A stretch of 64,000 bases of DNA from Gordonia hongkongensis (GCF_023078355.1 NZ_CP095552.1:4402001-4466000); one strand, 5' to 3'; counted from the first letter of the stretch, positions 46,352 through 56,868 are shown. Translations and numbers: made by a program. The notes: generated from the letters alone by a model not told the origin.

Positions 46352-47974
46352 ATGTCCGACACCACACACGTCGGTGGCGATTCGACAGCGCCGCAACCGC
46401 GTGCCGTTGAGTTGGTGGCTGATCTCCACCGCACCCTCGACAAGTTGCAGACCGTGGATCTGTCGCCGTGTACCGATGCCGAACTCGCTGAAGTGGCCGC
46501 GGAGACCGAACGCGCCATCGCACGTCTGACCGTCGCCGGTGACCGGCAGATCGATCAGGCCGTCGCTCGCGACCTGCCCCGCAAGGCCGGCTGCCGCACC
46601 CTCATGCAGTACATGACGCACCGGTTACGGGTGTCGAACCCGATGCGCCGCCGTAAGCAGATGGACGCCACCGCCCACCGGACCAGCCTCGGCGGCGAGG
46701 TACTCCCACCCGAATACCCCTGCCTCGCCGAAGCTTTCGCACAAGGCGCGGTCGGCACCGCGCACGTGCAGGCCACCCTCGATGTCCTCGACCGCATCCC
46801 GGTCGCCGTCGACCACGACATCAAGGTCGCCGCTGAACGGCAGATGGCCGAGATCGCCGAAGCCCATACGCCTGCCGAGATCACCCAGCTCGGCGCGCGG
46901 CTGCTTGCCCACCTCGACCCCGATGGCACACTGTCCGACGACACCGACCAGAAACGACGCCGCGGCCTGTGGATCGGACGGCAACGAGCCGACGGGACAG
47001 CCAAAATCTCGGGCACCCTGACCCCCGCACTCGCCGCCCGACTCACGATGATGTTCGCCGTGTGGGGCAAACCCGGACTCAACAACCCCGACGACCCCGC
47101 CTCGCCCAGCGGGCCGGCCGGTGCCGCCGACCCTGACGCCCTGGCCTCGGCAGTTGACCGCGACGGTCGCACTCTCGCCCAAACGAATCACGACGCGCTC
47201 GACGCCGCACTCGCCGCAGGTTTCGCCGACGGGACTCTCGGCACGTCGCACCGCGGCCTGCCCGTGCAACTGATCATCAAGGCCGACCTCGGCGACCTCG
47301 TCCGCGAAGCCGGACTGGCGACGACCGTCACCGGTACCCTGCTGCCCATCCGGGACTTGATCGCGATGGCCGGTGACGTCCAGCCGTGGTTGGCGATCTT
47401 CAAAGACGCCACCACTGTGCCGCTGCACTTCGGGCGCGGCAGACGTCTGGCCACCCGCGAACAGCGCCTCGTCTCTTTCGCCCGCCCCGACGGGGAAGTG
47501 TGCTCGGCACCCGGCTGCGATCAGCCCGCCACCCACATCGAGCTTCATCACGCCGAACGAGACTGGGCCAAGGGCGGACTCACCGACATCGATGACCTCG
47601 CCCCTGCCTGTCCCCGCCACAACCGGATGGTCGGCGACCAACCCGGCCAGTACACCACCCGGATCGTCCGGTCCGGGCCAGACGAAGGCCGCTGCGCCTG
47701 GCGATTGAACGCCGAACCCGGCGCCCCACCCAACCCCGAATACATCAACCGCCGGCCCGACATACCCACGCGGTTGCAGGCCCACCTGGCACAGGTGCGG
47801 CGAGAGATCCACGGACGCACCACGTCCGGCGACGAGTCACGCCCACATGACGCGCGCCGATCATGGTTGAAAACCAGCCACGTCATCGACTACCGGCCAC
47901 CACGACCCGGACCACGCACACCCCGGCCCTCCCTCGTCGAAGCACACCTCATGGAGTTACTCGCCACCTGGTGA
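46352..47974 (+). CDS. 13E12-repeat family HNH endonuclease domain protein (DUF222)
   Basis: A 540-residue protein. The N-terminal DUF222 domain (about 20-330) is mostly helical. An HNH domain at about 384-430 reads CSAPGCDQPATHIELHH, then DWAKGGLTDIDDLAPACPRHN; its Cys and His residues can bind zinc. The 13E12/REP family is multi-copy in mycobacteria and Gordonia and is thought to be mobile, but no terminal repeats are visible here. The ATG at 46352 has GGGGGAGG 8 bases upstream. The upstream gap 46150-46351 has no gene and is AT-richer near the promoter. Function is unproven; nuclease activity is inferred. Confidence 0.88.
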   Translation: MSDTTHVGGDSTAPQPRAVELVADLHRTLDKLQTVDLSPCTDAELAEVAAETERAIARLTVAGDRQIDQAVARDLPRKAGCRTLMQYMTHRLRVSNPMRRRKQMDATAHRTSLGGEVLPPEYPCLAEAFAQGAVGTAHVQATLDVLDRIPVAVDHDIKVAAERQMAEIAEAHTPAEITQLGARLLAHLDPDGTLSDDTDQKRRRGLWIGRQRADGTAKISGTLTPALAARLTMMFAVWGKPGLNNPDDPASPSGPAGAADPDALASAVDRDGRTLAQTNHDALDAALAAGFADGTLGTSHRGLPVQLIIKADLGDLVREAGLATTVTGTLLPIRDLIAMAGDVQPWLAIFKDATTVPLHFGRGRRLATREQRLVSFARPDGEVCSAPGCDQPATHIELHHAERDWAKGGLTDIDDLAPACPRHNRMVGDQPGQYTTRIVRSGPDEGRCAWRLNAEPGAPPNPEYINRRPDIPTRLQAHLAQVRREIHGRTTSGDESRPHDARRSWLKTSHVIDYRPPRPGPRTPRPSLVEAHLMELLATW

Positions 47975-47998
47975 AGTTCGCCGGCTCATCCGCGGTGG

Positions 47999-48999
47999 TC
48001 AGCGCGTGAGGACCACCTTGCCGATCGCCCCTCCGGATTCGGAGATCTGGTGTGCTGTACGAAGATTCTCGATCGTGAAACCAGCCAGTTCACGGTTGAC
48101 AGTGCTGCGAATCTTGCCGGCGTCGACGAGTTCGGCGACCCGGCCGAGGATCTGGTGTTGCGAGTCGTCTTCCGGTGCGAACAACGGCTTGGAGAACATC
48201 AACTCCCAATGCCAACTCTGGCTTTTCTGCTTCAGCGGGAGGGTATCGAGACCTTCCGGCTCGTCGATGGCGACGACCTGACCGTGTACACCCATGATGT
48301 CGGCATAGGACTCGACATTCCCGTCCGAGTGGGGCGAGAAGATGTAATCCACGCCGCCCGGGGCGCACGACCGCACGTCCTCGCGCAGGCGTCTCGGGTC
48401 GACGACGTGGTGGGCCCCGAGCCCTCGCGCCCATTCCTGCGACTCAGGCCGTGACACGGTTGCGATCACGGTGAGATCAGTCAGGGTCCGGGCCAACTGA
48501 ATGACCATCGAGCCGACGCCCCCGGCACCCGCCACCACGACGATCGTTCCCGAGTCCGCGGAATCGACCCGCAGCTTCTCGAACAACGACTCCCAGGCAG
48601 TGATCGTGGTCAACGGCAGTGCGGCAGCCGCGCCGAAGTCGAGGGACGACGGTTTGAGCCCGACGAGCCGCTCATCGACAAGATGGAACTCGGCATTCGT
48701 TCCCGGCCGATCGATCGAACCGGCGTAGTAGACCTCGTCTCCGACCGCAAACCGCGACACCTCGTCGCCGGTCCCGACGACAATTCCCGCCGCGTCGAAT
48801 CCCAGAACCCGCGGCGGATCGGAGTCACGCAGTCCTGCACGTACTTTGGTGTCCACCGGGTTGACCGAGACCGCGCGGACCTCGACGAGGAGATCGTGCG
48901 GACGGGGGTCGGCACCGGCATTGCCGACTCGACGAACGCGTTCGGGTCCTCGACGGAGTCCGCGGCGGCCACAACCAGGGCTGTCATCTCTCGTGTCAT
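47999..48999 (-). pseudogene. Zinc-type alcohol dehydrogenase/quinone oxidoreductase, apparent frameshift
   Basis: A medium-chain reductase of the quinone oxidoreductase type that, once corrected, is about 334 residues. The N-terminus reads MTALVVAAADSVEDPNAFVES up to MPVPTP near 48904. It resumes in another frame as PHDLLVEVRAVSVNPVDTKV. The rest includes GFDAAGIVVGTGDEV and the NAD(P)H motif VVAGAGGVGSMVIQLA. No zinc-binding cysteines are seen. One missing G/C at about 48903 separates the two frames. It is divergent from an HxlR regulator, which probably controls it, as in many electrophile or quinone response pairs. Confidence 0.8.
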
Positions 49000-49034
49000 G
49001 GCGCTAAGGTATCCCGACGACCCCAGTTACCCAC

Positions 49035-49054
49035 AAGGGAGCCTAGTATCCCTT
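49035..49054. promoter_or_regulatory. Inverted repeat AAGGGA-N8-TCCCTT, likely HxlR operator
   Basis: In the 77-base divergent gap, six-base arms AAGGGA and TCCCTT flank eight bases. The word GTATCCC appears here and again at 49009-49015, closer to the oxidoreductase start. HxlR regulators bind such short dyads between divergent genes. The call rests on symmetry and position only. Confidence 0.5.
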
Positions 49055-49076
49055 AGAAAGCATAGAGGTTGACGCC

Positions 49077-49424
49077 ATGCCGCCGCCATCCCATCGCGGA
49101 GACGCTTACTCTGCATCGTGTCCCTGCCGAGGGATGCTCGACCTTCTCGCCGACAAGTGGAGCGCCCTCGTCATCGGCGCCCTCCGCGATCGACCGATGC
49201 GGTTCGGAGAGCTCCGCGAGCGGCTCGACGGAATCAGCCCCAAAGTCCTCACGGCGACTCTGCGTCGGCTGGAGACAGCCGGGATACTCACCCGAACCGT
49301 CTATCCGGCGGTCCCGCTGCACGTCGAATACGAACTGACGGAACTCGGGGTGGACGCCGCCGGGCCGCTGGACACATTGCGCCTGTGGGTAGAGGACAAC
49401 CTTGACCGCTTCCCACATCGGTAA
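49077..49424 (+). CDS. HxlR-family transcriptional regulator
   Basis: A 115-residue winged-helix regulator with the HxlR signature: CPCRGMLDLLADKWSALVIGAL, then MRFGELRERLDGISPKVLTATLRRLE and the wing VPLHVEYELTELG. CP-C cysteines near residue 15 could sense thiol-reactive compounds, as in redox-active HxlR members. It is divergent from the quinone oxidoreductase gene, its likely target. A strong hairpin terminator follows the stop. Confidence 0.92.
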   Translation: MPPPSHRGDAYSASCPCRGMLDLLADKWSALVIGALRDRPMRFGELRERLDGISPKVLTATLRRLETAGILTRTVYPAVPLHVEYELTELGVDAAGPLDTLRLWVEDNLDRFPHR

Positions 49425-49434
49425 CCGACGCAGA

Positions 49435-49470
49435 CAAAGGGACCCATCCCGAAGGATGGGTCCCTTTGTC
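49435..49470. terminator. Bidirectional hairpin terminator between hxlR-type gene and clpB
   Basis: A perfect 16-base stem (ACAAAGGGACCCATCC against its complement) with a CGAA tetraloop lies between the convergent genes. The stem ends in AAAG/CTTT, so T residues follow on both strands. It is the clearest intrinsic terminator in the window. Confidence 0.92.
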
Positions 49471-49480
49471 ATTCACGAAC

Positions 49481-52033
49481 TCAGCCCAGTACCAACGACT
49501 CTCCGTCGGCACTGACGTTGACCGGCACGACGTCACCGTCGCGGATGTCGCCGGCGAGCAGCTGCTTGGCGAGCTGGTCACCGATGGCCTGCTGCACCAG
49601 GCGGCGCAGCGGGCGAGCACCGTACAGCGGGTCGAATCCGCGTGCGCCCAGCCATTCCTTGGCCTTGGTCGACACCTCGAGGTCGAGGCGACGCTGCGCG
49701 AGGCGCTTCTTGAGCTGGTCGAGCTGGATGTCGACGATCGACACCAGTTCCTCCGGGCTCAGGGCGTCGAAGATCACCACGTCGTCGAGACGGTTGATGA
49801 ACTCCGGCTTGAACGCCGACCGCACCGCCATCATGACGTGATCCTTGTCGCCCCCCGCACCGAGGTTCGAGGTGAGGATCAGGATGGTGTTGCGGAAGTC
49901 CACCGTCCGGCCCTGACCGTCGGTCAGTCGACCTTCGTCCAGTACCTGCAGCAGCACGTCGAACACGTCCGGGTGAGCCTTCTCGATCTCGTCGAACAGG
50001 ACCACCGTGTACGGACGACGCCTCACCGCCTCGGTCAGCTGGCCGCCGGCCTCGTACCCGACGTAACCGGGCGGAGCACCGACGAGCCTTGCCACGCTGT
50101 GCTTCTCGCCGTACTCGCTCATGTCGATGCGGACCATCGCCCGCTCGTCGTCGAACAGGAACTCGGCGAGCGCCTTGGCCAGCTCGGTCTTACCGACACC
50201 GGTGGGGCCGAGGAACATGAACGAGCCGAGCGGCCGGTTCGGGTCCGCGACACCGGCGCGGGCACGACGCACCGCGTCGGACACCGCCTGCACCGCATCC
50301 TTCTGACCGATGACCCGGTGTCCCAGTTCCTCTTCCATGCGCAGCAGCTTGGCGGTCTCGCCTTCGAGCATGCGTCCGGCCGGGATTCCGGTCCACGCCG
50401 ACACGACCTGGGCCACGTCGTCGGGTCCGACCTCCTCCTGCAGCATCACGTCCTGAGAAGGATCCGTGCCGGTCTTCTCGATCGCGGCCTCGAGCTCCTT
50501 CTCCAGTCCGGGGACGCGACCGTACCGCAGCTCGGCGGCGCGTCCGAGATCACCGTCGCGCTCCGCGCGATCAGCCTCGCCGCGAAGCCTTTCCAGCTCC
50601 TCCTTGAGGTCTCGGACCGCGTCGATCGCGGTCTTCTCCGACTGCCACCGGGCGGAGAGCTCGTTGAGCTTCTCCTTCTGGTCGGCCAGCTCGGCGCGGA
50701 GCTTCTCGAGCCGCTCCTTCGACGCCGCGTCGGTCTCCTTCTGCAAGGCGACCTCCTCGACCTCGAGACGGCGGACGATCCGCTCGACCTCGTCGATCTC
50801 GACGGGGCGCGAGTCGATCTCCATCCGCAACCGCGACGCGGCCTCGTCGACGAGGTCGATGGCCTTGTCGGGCAGGAACCGCGAGGTGATGTAGCGATCG
50901 GAAAGCGATGCGGCAGCGACCAATGCGGAGTCGGTGATGCGCACGCCGTGGTGCACCTCGTACCGGTCCTTCAGGCCGCGGAGGATGCCGATGGCGTCTT
51001 CGACCGACGGCTCGCCGACGTACACCTGCTGGAAGCGACGCTCTAGTGCGGCGTCCTTCTCGATGTACTTGCGGTACTCCTCGAGGGTGGTGGCACCGAC
51101 CAGCCGCAGCTCACCACGGGCGAGCATCGGCTTGATCATGTTGCCGGCGTCCATCGCGGAATCGCCTGTCGCACCGGCTCCGACGATCGTGTGCAGCTCG
51201 TCGATGAAGGTGATGACCTGTCCGGCCGAACCCTTGATCTCGTCGAGCACGGCCTTGAGCCGCTCCTCGAACTCGCCACGGTACTTCGCGCCGGCGACCA
51301 TCGAACCCATGTCGAGGGAGATGACGGTCTTGTTGCGCAACGACTCCGGCACGTCGCCGGCGACGATGCGTTGCGCGAGACCTTCGACGATGGCGGTCTT
51401 GCCGACGCCGGGCTCACCGATGAGGACCGGGTTGTTCTTGGTCCGCCGGCTGAGCACCTGCACGACGCGCCGGATCTCGGTGTCGCGGCCGATGACCGGG
51501 TCGAGCTTGCCCTCGCGGGCGGCCGCGGTCAGGTCGGTCGAGTACTTCTCGAGAGCCTGGTAGGTCGATTCGGGATCCTCGGAGGTGACCCGTGCGCTGC
51601 CGCGCACGGCGACGAACGCCTCGCGCAGAGCCTGCGGTGTCGCACCGAGGTTGTGCAGCAGTTTGGCGACGTCGGAGTCACCGGTCGCCAGGCCGACGAC
51701 GACGTGCTCGGTCGAGACATACTCGTCGTCGAGTTCACCGGCCAGCTGCTGAGCTGCGGTGACGGCCGCGATCGATTCGCGGGATAGTTGAGGCGTCGAG
51801 CTGGCGCCGGACACCGTTGGCATGCGATCGACCAGAGCCTGGGCCTGCGCACGAACGCTCGACGGGTCCACGCCCACCGCTTTGAGCAGCGGCGACGCGA
51901 TGCCGTCGGACTGATCGAGCAGTGCCACGAGGATGTGGGCCGGTCGCACGTCGGGGTTGCCAGCACTGGCCGCCGCCTGCACAGCAGAACTCAATGCTTG
52001 CTGCGTCTTGGTGGTGGGGGTGAAGCTGTCCAC
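49481..52033 (-). CDS. clpB: ClpB disaggregase chaperone
   Basis: An 850-residue Hsp100 ATPase. The N-terminal Clp repeat domain spans about 1-145. The first AAA+ module has Walker A GEPGVGKT near 205, then the coiled-coil M domain (about 405-530, rich in Glu/Lys/Arg). The second module has [14 protein letters not shown] near 605 and the C-terminal domain follows. It works with DnaK to rescue aggregated proteins. The start is GTG 52033 ([14 protein letters not shown]), with AAAGG about 10 bases upstream. Two HAIR boxes upstream point to HspR repression. Confidence 0.97.
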   Translation of the reverse strand: MDSFTPTTKTQQALSSAVQAAASAGNPDVRPAHILVALLDQSDGIASPLLKAVGVDPSSVRAQAQALVDRMPTVSGASSTPQLSRESIAAVTAAQQLAGELDDEYVSTEHVVVGLATGDSDVAKLLHNLGATPQALREAFVAVRGSARVTSEDPESTYQALEKYSTDLTAAAREGKLDPVIGRDTEIRRVVQVLSRRTKNNPVLIGEPGVGKTAIVEGLAQRIVAGDVPESLRNKTVISLDMGSMVAGAKYRGEFEERLKAVLDEIKGSAGQVITFIDELHTIVGAGATGDSAMDAGNMIKPMLARGELRLVGATTLEEYRKYIEKDAALERRFQQVYVGEPSVEDAIGILRGLKDRYEVHHGVRITDSALVAAASLSDRYITSRFLPDKAIDLVDEAASRLRMEIDSRPVEIDEVERIVRRLEVEEVALQKETDAASKERLEKLRAELADQKEKLNELSARWQSEKTAIDAVRDLKEELERLRGEADRAERDGDLGRAAELRYGRVPGLEKELEAAIEKTGTDPSQDVMLQEEVGPDDVAQVVSAWTGIPAGRMLEGETAKLLRMEEELGHRVIGQKDAVQAVSDAVRRARAGVADPNRPLGSFMFLGPTGVGKTELAKALAEFLFDDERAMVRIDMSEYGEKHSVARLVGAPPGYVGYEAGGQLTEAVRRRPYTVVLFDEIEKAHPDVFDVLLQVLDEGRLTDGQGRTVDFRNTILILTSNLGAGGDKDHVMMAVRSAFKPEFINRLDDVVIFDALSPEELVSIVDIQLDQLKKRLAQRRLDLEVSTKAKEWLGARGFDPLYGARPLRRLVQQAIGDQLAKQLLAGDIRDGDVVPVNVSADGESLVLG

Positions 52034-52049
52034 TCGCGTGCACCTTTCT

Positions 52050-52070
52050 CTTAAGTCCAACAGGCTCAAG
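52050..52070 (-). promoter_or_regulatory. HspR-associated HAIR box 1
   Basis: On the clpB strand this reads CTTGAGC-N7-ACTTAAG, two mismatches from the HAIR consensus CTTGAGT-N7-ACTCAAG. It lies only 17 bases upstream of the clpB start, where bound HspR would block transcription. Confidence 0.8.
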
Positions 52071-52103
52071 TATGAGCCATACGCGGTCTACAACGCCAAC
52101 AGA

Positions 52104-52124
52104 GTTGAGTGCATTCCGCTCAAG
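52104..52124 (-). promoter_or_regulatory. HspR-associated HAIR box 2
   Basis: On the clpB strand this reads CTTGAGC-N7-ACTCAAC, again two mismatches from consensus. It is centred 54 bases from box 1, about five helical turns, which would let two HspR units sit on the same face of the DNA. It could also influence the divergent hypothetical gene at 52295. Confidence 0.8.
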
Positions 52125-52294
52125 CCTGAAGTTTCTGTGACATAGACCACTTGCTCCAGGATGTCGGGGGTTGGCGATCCCCCGCCCTCACAGCCGTCCA
52201 GGCTCGGGACCCGACGCCACAGACTCTCCGGAACGCGACAAACCGATCCGCAGTATTGAACGACGCACAAGTCGGGCGCCTATTCTTGAGCCCG

Positions 52295-53398
52295 ATGTCA
52301 CAGCTTTCACGCGACAAGAAGAAGCGCCGCGCCCAACGTAAGCGCAAACACGACTCCGGCAGTGGCAACCACTCCAACGTGGTACCGCTTTTCGGCACAG
52401 CAAGGCGACACGTTGCTCCCGAAGCATTCAAGTCGTGGCTCCGCGATGAGGTCTTCCCCGGCGACGAGGAAGCTGTCACCCACATCGGGGCGTACGCGTT
52501 CATCGTGCTCGACGCCGTCGGGCAGACGAACCCCGGTTTCGATCCGCTCTCCTGGACTACCGACGACGTCGACACCATGGTGTCGATGCTCAACCACATC
52601 GAGTCGAACCAGCAGCAGGACGCCAAACCGCTCGCCATCGCGATCGAGACGCTGCGCCGCTACCTGGTCGAGACCGGCATGTGGCTCAGCACCGAATCCG
52701 TATCGGCCTATGCCGCCGAGCAGTTTGCCCTTGCCTCCGGGCTCGAGTTACGGACCACGACAATCGAGGAAGTCGACGAGGCCACCGAACGCGCTGCCCT
52801 CCTGGACACACAGCCCGTCCGGCGGGTCACCGAGCTGTTGGACTGGCTGGGTCCGCACCGCCCCACCACGCAGAGTCGGTGGCTCAAACCGGCCGAGGCC
52901 CGCGACCTCGCCCGCCGACTCGACATCGACTTCCCCGCTCACGTCAAGAGCATGAGCGACGTCGCGTCGTTACATCACCTGTGGGGCTTTGCCCAGGCCC
53001 TCGATATCGTCGAAGCCAATACCTCGAGCGCACGTCCCGGGCGCGCCGCCCATCTGTGGCGGGAGGAGCCCCGGATCGACGTGCTGCGGGTGGGTCTCAC
53101 CGCATGGGTTCGGTCCGGCTTTCCTCGGGAATACAACCCCGACATCGACTTCTCGTCGTCCTTGATCGGCGTGGTCATTAGCGGACTCGGCGATTCACCG
53201 CTGAGTATCGCCGAGATCAACGCCTGGGTCCCCAAACTCGGACTCAGCGAGTTCCTCGTCGAGGCAATCCATCGTCGGCTCGAGTTGTACATCGAAGAAG
53301 GCTGGCTGACGCTCGAGGGCGACAGGTACGTCGTTCCCGTCGCGTTACGCCCTGCCGTGGTATCTGCGCTCCCCCTGCCAGGACCTCCGCAGGACTAG
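52295..53398 (+). CDS. Hypothetical protein divergent from clpB
   Basis: A 367-residue soluble protein. The first 22 residues are strongly basic (SRDKKKRRAQRKRKHD), like an SEC-C or nucleic-acid-binding tail. The remainder is helical and acidic, with many Trp, Leu and Asp residues and no catalytic motif I recognise. The last part (EINAWVPKLGLSEFLVEAIHRRLEL) may form a winged-helix-like fold. I chose ATG 52295 because the longer frame reaches into the HAIR region and looks non-coding. Divergence from clpB may bring shared heat control. Confidence 0.7.
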   Translation: MSQLSRDKKKRRAQRKRKHDSGSGNHSNVVPLFGTARRHVAPEAFKSWLRDEVFPGDEEAVTHIGAYAFIVLDAVGQTNPGFDPLSWTTDDVDTMVSMLNHIESNQQQDAKPLAIAIETLRRYLVETGMWLSTESVSAYAAEQFALASGLELRTTTIEEVDEATERAALLDTQPVRRVTELLDWLGPHRPTTQSRWLKPAEARDLARRLDIDFPAHVKSMSDVASLHHLWGFAQALDIVEANTSSARPGRAAHLWREEPRIDVLRVGLTAWVRSGFPREYNPDIDFSSSLIGVVISGLGDSPLSIAEINAWVPKLGLSEFLVEAIHRRLELYIEEGWLTLEGDRYVVPVALRPAVVSALPLPGPPQD

Positions 53399-53505
53399 AC
53401 TTGGTCGGCGGCGCAGGGATCCGCTGACGTCCACAGTGCGCGATCGGTAACGGAATCCAGCACACATCCCGCACTCTGCACATCTGTTCGCGCAATATGG
53501 ATTGA

Positions 53506-54906
53506 GTGACCACAGACAACTCCACCGGGCCGGTGATCTTCATCCTCTTCGGGTCGACGGGCGACCTCGCCAAGCGGATGGTCCTGCCGTCGCTGTACGA
53601 ACTCCACCGGCGAGACCTGCTCCCCGACGGATGGCAGCTGATCGGCAACGGACGCGGCGACCGGACCGACGACGAGTTCCGGCAGCACGTGAAGGACGCC
53701 ATCGAGGAGTTCGGTCCGGACGGGTCGGTGTCATCGGACGAATGGGAAGCGTTCGCCGAGACCCTCCGCTTCGCCGGCGGCGGGTTCACCGTCGACAACC
53801 CCGGCCGTCTGCCAGAGGTGATCGACGCGGCCCGTGACGCCGTCGGCGACGGTGCTCAACTGGTCCACTATCTGGCCCTCCCACCGACCACCTTCGTCGA
53901 CTACACGAAAGCCATTGCCGCGCACGATCTTGCGAAGGGATCCCGAGTCGTCTACGAGAAGCCGTTCGGAACGTCCCCCGACGGCTTCCGGACTCTCGAC
54001 AAGGCAGTCCACGAATCCCTGGACGAGAAGCAGATCTACCGGATCGACCACTTCCTGGGGAAGGAGAGCACCCAGAACCTGCACGTCCTCCGTTTTGCCA
54101 ACGGGTTGTTCTCGGGGGTGTGGAACCGCGAACACGTGGCAGAAGTCCAGATCGACGTCCCGGAGATTCTCGACATCGCCGACCGCGCCGCCTTCTACGA
54201 CGCCACCGGCGCATTCCTGGACATGATCGTCACCCACCTGTTCCAGGTGGCGGCCGAAGTCGCGATGGAACCCCCGGTCTCGCTCGGCGCCGACGACCTG
54301 CTCGACGCGCGGGAGTCGGTCATCGCGGCGTTCCGGCCGCTGGACCCCGCCGAGGTGGTCTTCGGCCAGTACGAGGGGTACCGCGGCACCGAGGGCATCC
54401 CCGAGGACTCCACCACCGAGACATTCGCGGCCGTGCGTCTGTGGGTCGACACCGACCGCTGGCACGGCGTCCCGTTCCTGCTGCGGACCGGCAAGATGCT
54501 CGACCACAGCTCCCAGCGACTCAGCCTCGTGTTCCGCTCCCCCGCCGACGGTCCGCTGACCGATAACCCGAAGGACGGCACCGTGCTGACCTTCGATCTG
54601 GCCGGCGACGGTGCCATCGATCTGGCGGTCACCGTCAAGGAACCGGGTTCGGGCACCGACCTCTCCGTCGCCCACATGACCGAACAGCTCGACGAGGTGG
54701 CCGACGGCCTGTCGCCCTATGCCCGACTCATCGTCGACGTGCTGCGCGGCGATCGGTCGCTGTTCACCCGACCCGATGGTCTCGCGCATGTGTGGGAGGT
54801 GGCCGCACCGGTGCTGGCGAATCCGCCGGCGCCGCAACCGTATGCGGCTGGATCGACCGGCCCCGCGGCCGCCGACGACCTGTGCGGCGGGTCCGGCTGG
54901 ATCTGA
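53506..54906 (+). CDS. zwf: Glucose-6-phosphate 1-dehydrogenase
   Basis: A 466-residue enzyme. The nucleotide motif FGSTGDLAKR is near residue 14, VYEKPFG follows, and the active-site signature RIDHFLGKE lies at about 180. It oxidises glucose 6-phosphate to 6-phosphogluconolactone, making NADPH for the pentose phosphate pathway. The C-terminal 25 residues are Ala/Pro/Gly-rich and variable. Start codon is GTG. The gene converges on GH15, with a hairpin between them. Confidence 0.96.
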   Translation: MTTDNSTGPVIFILFGSTGDLAKRMVLPSLYELHRRDLLPDGWQLIGNGRGDRTDDEFRQHVKDAIEEFGPDGSVSSDEWEAFAETLRFAGGGFTVDNPGRLPEVIDAARDAVGDGAQLVHYLALPPTTFVDYTKAIAAHDLAKGSRVVYEKPFGTSPDGFRTLDKAVHESLDEKQIYRIDHFLGKESTQNLHVLRFANGLFSGVWNREHVAEVQIDVPEILDIADRAAFYDATGAFLDMIVTHLFQVAAEVAMEPPVSLGADDLLDARESVIAAFRPLDPAEVVFGQYEGYRGTEGIPEDSTTETFAAVRLWVDTDRWHGVPFLLRTGKMLDHSSQRLSLVFRSPADGPLTDNPKDGTVLTFDLAGDGAIDLAVTVKEPGSGTDLSVAHMTEQLDEVADGLSPYARLIVDVLRGDRSLFTRPDGLAHVWEVAAPVLANPPAPQPYAAGSTGPAAADDLCGGSGWI

Positions 54907-54918
54907 ACGCGGACATGA

Positions 54919-54967
54919 GATCCGGTTGTGGTTTGTCCCGGTTACCGGCACAAAACGCAACCGGATC
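54919..54967. terminator. Bidirectional hairpin between zwf and GH15 gene
   Basis: A 10-base perfect outer stem, GATCCGGTTG against CAACCGGATC, encloses a second partial stem (TTTGT-CCGG...CCGG-ACAAA). It begins 12 bases after the zwf stop and lies before the end of the convergent GH15 gene, so it can terminate both. Confidence 0.8.
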
Positions 54968-54981
54968 CCGTGGCGCTCGGT

Positions 54982-56868
54982 TCAATCGCCAAGCCGTCGA
55001 TCGAGATTGATGGCCGCGCTGATGAGTGCGAGGTGGGTGAACGCCTGCGGCATGTTGCCGAGTTGTTCGCCGGTGAGTCCGACCTGCTCGGCATAGAGGC
55101 CGAGGTGATTGGCGTGGGTGAACATCTTCTCCAGCGCCAGCCGGGCGTCGGCCAGGCGGCCGACCCGGGTGAGTGCTTCGACATACCAGAACGAGCACAG
55201 GGAGAACGTCCCCTCGGCACCGTCGAGCCCGTCGTGCCCGCCGTCGGTGTCGTACCGGAACACCAGGGAGTCGCTCACCAGTTCTTCCTCGATCCGCTCG
55301 AGCGTGCGGAGGAACCGATCATCGGTGGGCGACAACAACTTCACGGCGGGGATGAGCAACAGCGCGGCGTCGAGCCGATCGGAGTCGAGCGTCTGGACGA
55401 AGGCCCCCACGTCGTCGTTCCAGCCCCGCTCCATGATCTGCAGGAAGATGTCGTCGCGGGCCTTCATCCAACCGGCGACGTCGCCCGGTAGACCGCGCTG
55501 ACGACTCATTCGGATCATCCGCTCGAGGGCCACCCACGACATCACTCGCGAGTAGACGTAGTCCTGCGGCTTGCTCCGCACCTCCCAGATGCTCTGGTCC
55601 GGACGATCCCAGTTGTCGACGAGCCATCCCGCCACCGTGCACAGATGCGTCCAGGACCCGTAGGAGATCCCCGGTCCGTACTTGTTGTACAGGTACACCG
55701 AGTCGATGAGCTCGCCGTAGATGTCCAGCTGGAGCTGGTCGGCGGCGGCGTTTCCGACCAACACCGGCGAGGTCTGCCGGTAACCCTCCCAGTGGTCGAG
55801 TTCGGTCTCCTTCGGCGGCGGATCCCCGTCGACGGTGTACATCAACCGCAGCGGTCCCAGATCCCCCGCTTCGTCGGCGCCGTCGTCGAATCGGCAGGTC
55901 AGCCAGTCCATGAAGGCGCCCGCCTCGTCGGTGAAACCCAGCCGCAGTAGCGCGTAGAGCGTGAAGGCGGCATCGCGGATCCACACGTAGCGGTAATCCC
56001 AGTTCCGTTCGCCGCCGATCTCTTCGGGAAGCGCGGCGGTCACCGCGGACACCACCGCCCCCGACGGTTCGTGCGTGAGCAGTTTGAGCGTGAGCGCCGA
56101 CCGGTGCACCATCTCCCGCCACCGGCCCGTGTAGGAGGAACGCGAGACCCAGTCCTGCCAGAATGCGACCGTCGCGGCGACGACCGCGGGAGAACTGTCA
56201 TGGTCGAGCACTTCCGACCCGATGGGGTCGGGGGCGAGGACGAACGTCACGCACTGACCGGTCTCGACGGTGAAGTGGGCCTGCGCATCCCGGTCGTCGA
56301 CGGTGTCGACATCGACCGTCGACGCGAGATGCAACACCAGATCGTCTGTCTCGAAACGGAGTCGGCGTTCGTCCTCGACGACGACGGTGTGCGCCTGGCG
56401 CCCGTAATCGAACCGCGGCGCAACCGTCACGCGGAACTCCACGGAGCCGCGCACGCAGGAGACCCGACGGATGATCCGCGTGCGATGGTCGGGATCGTGC
56501 GGGCGCGCGATCGGCATGAGGTCCTGGACCTCGGCGACACCGTCCTCGCTCAGGAAGCGGGTGACGAGCACGTTGGAGTCGGGGAGGTAGAACTGCCGCG
56601 TGGTGACCTCTCCGTCGATGGGTTCCACGGTCCAGGCACCGCCGCGGCGGGCGTCGAGCAACGAACCGAACACACTCGGCGAGTCGAACCGCGGACAACA
56701 GAACCAGTCGATCCGCCCGTCGACTCCCACGACGGCCGCGGTACGCAGGTCCCCGATGACACCGTGGTCGGCGATCGGCAGATAGTCACCGGTGGCGTCG
56801 GCCGTCGTCGCGCCGTCGCATCGAGCCGTCGCAGCCGCGTCCTCGCCTGATTCGGAAGGGGTGCTCAT
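54982..56868 (-). CDS. Glycoside hydrolase family 15 protein (trehalase/glucoamylase-like)
   Basis: A protein of about 628 residues. The N-terminal beta domain contains YLPIADHGVIGDLRTAAVVGVDGRIDWFCCPRFDSPSVFG. The (alpha/alpha)6 catalytic domain includes GGERNWDYRYVWIRDAAFTLYAL and the C-terminal block GTFSLCSFWYVEALTRVGR. In mycobacteria the related GH15 enzyme is a trehalase, so trehalose hydrolysis to glucose is the likely role; this fits its position next to zwf. I prefer ATG 56868 (MSTPSES); ATG 56877 is nearly equal. No signal peptide is seen, so it is cytoplasmic. Confidence 0.9.
   Translation of the reverse strand: MSTPSESGEDAAATARCDGATTADATGDYLPIADHGVIGDLRTAAVVGVDGRIDWFCCPRFDSPSVFGSLLDARRGGAWTVEPIDGEVTTRQFYLPDSNVLVTRFLSEDGVAEVQDLMPIARPHDPDHRTRIIRRVSCVRGSVEFRVTVAPRFDYGRQAHTVVVEDERRLRFETDDLVLHLASTVDVDTVDDRDAQAHFTVETGQCVTFVLAPDPIGSEVLDHDSSPAVVAATVAFWQDWVSRSSYTGRWREMVHRSALTLKLLTHEPSGAVVSAVTAALPEEIGGERNWDYRYVWIRDAAFTLYALLRLGFTDEAGAFMDWLTCRFDDGADEAGDLGPLRLMYTVDGDPPPKETELDHWEGYRQTSPVLVGNAAADQLQLDIYGELIDSVYLYNKYGPGISYGSWTHLCTVAGWLVDNWDRPDQSIWEVRSKPQDYVYSRVMSWVALERMIRMSRQRGLPGDVAGWMKARDDIFLQIMERGWNDDVGAFVQTLDSDRLDAALLLIPAVKLLSPTDDRFLRTLERIEEELVSDSLVFRYDTDGGHDGLDGAEGTFSLCSFWYVEALTRVGRLADARLALEKMFTHANHLGLYAEQVGLTGEQLGNMPQAFTHLALISAAINLDRRLGD

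Noticed and set aside
46150..47974. 13E12 protein as part of an insertion sequence
   Set aside because: No terminal inverted repeats or target duplication could be seen around the gene.
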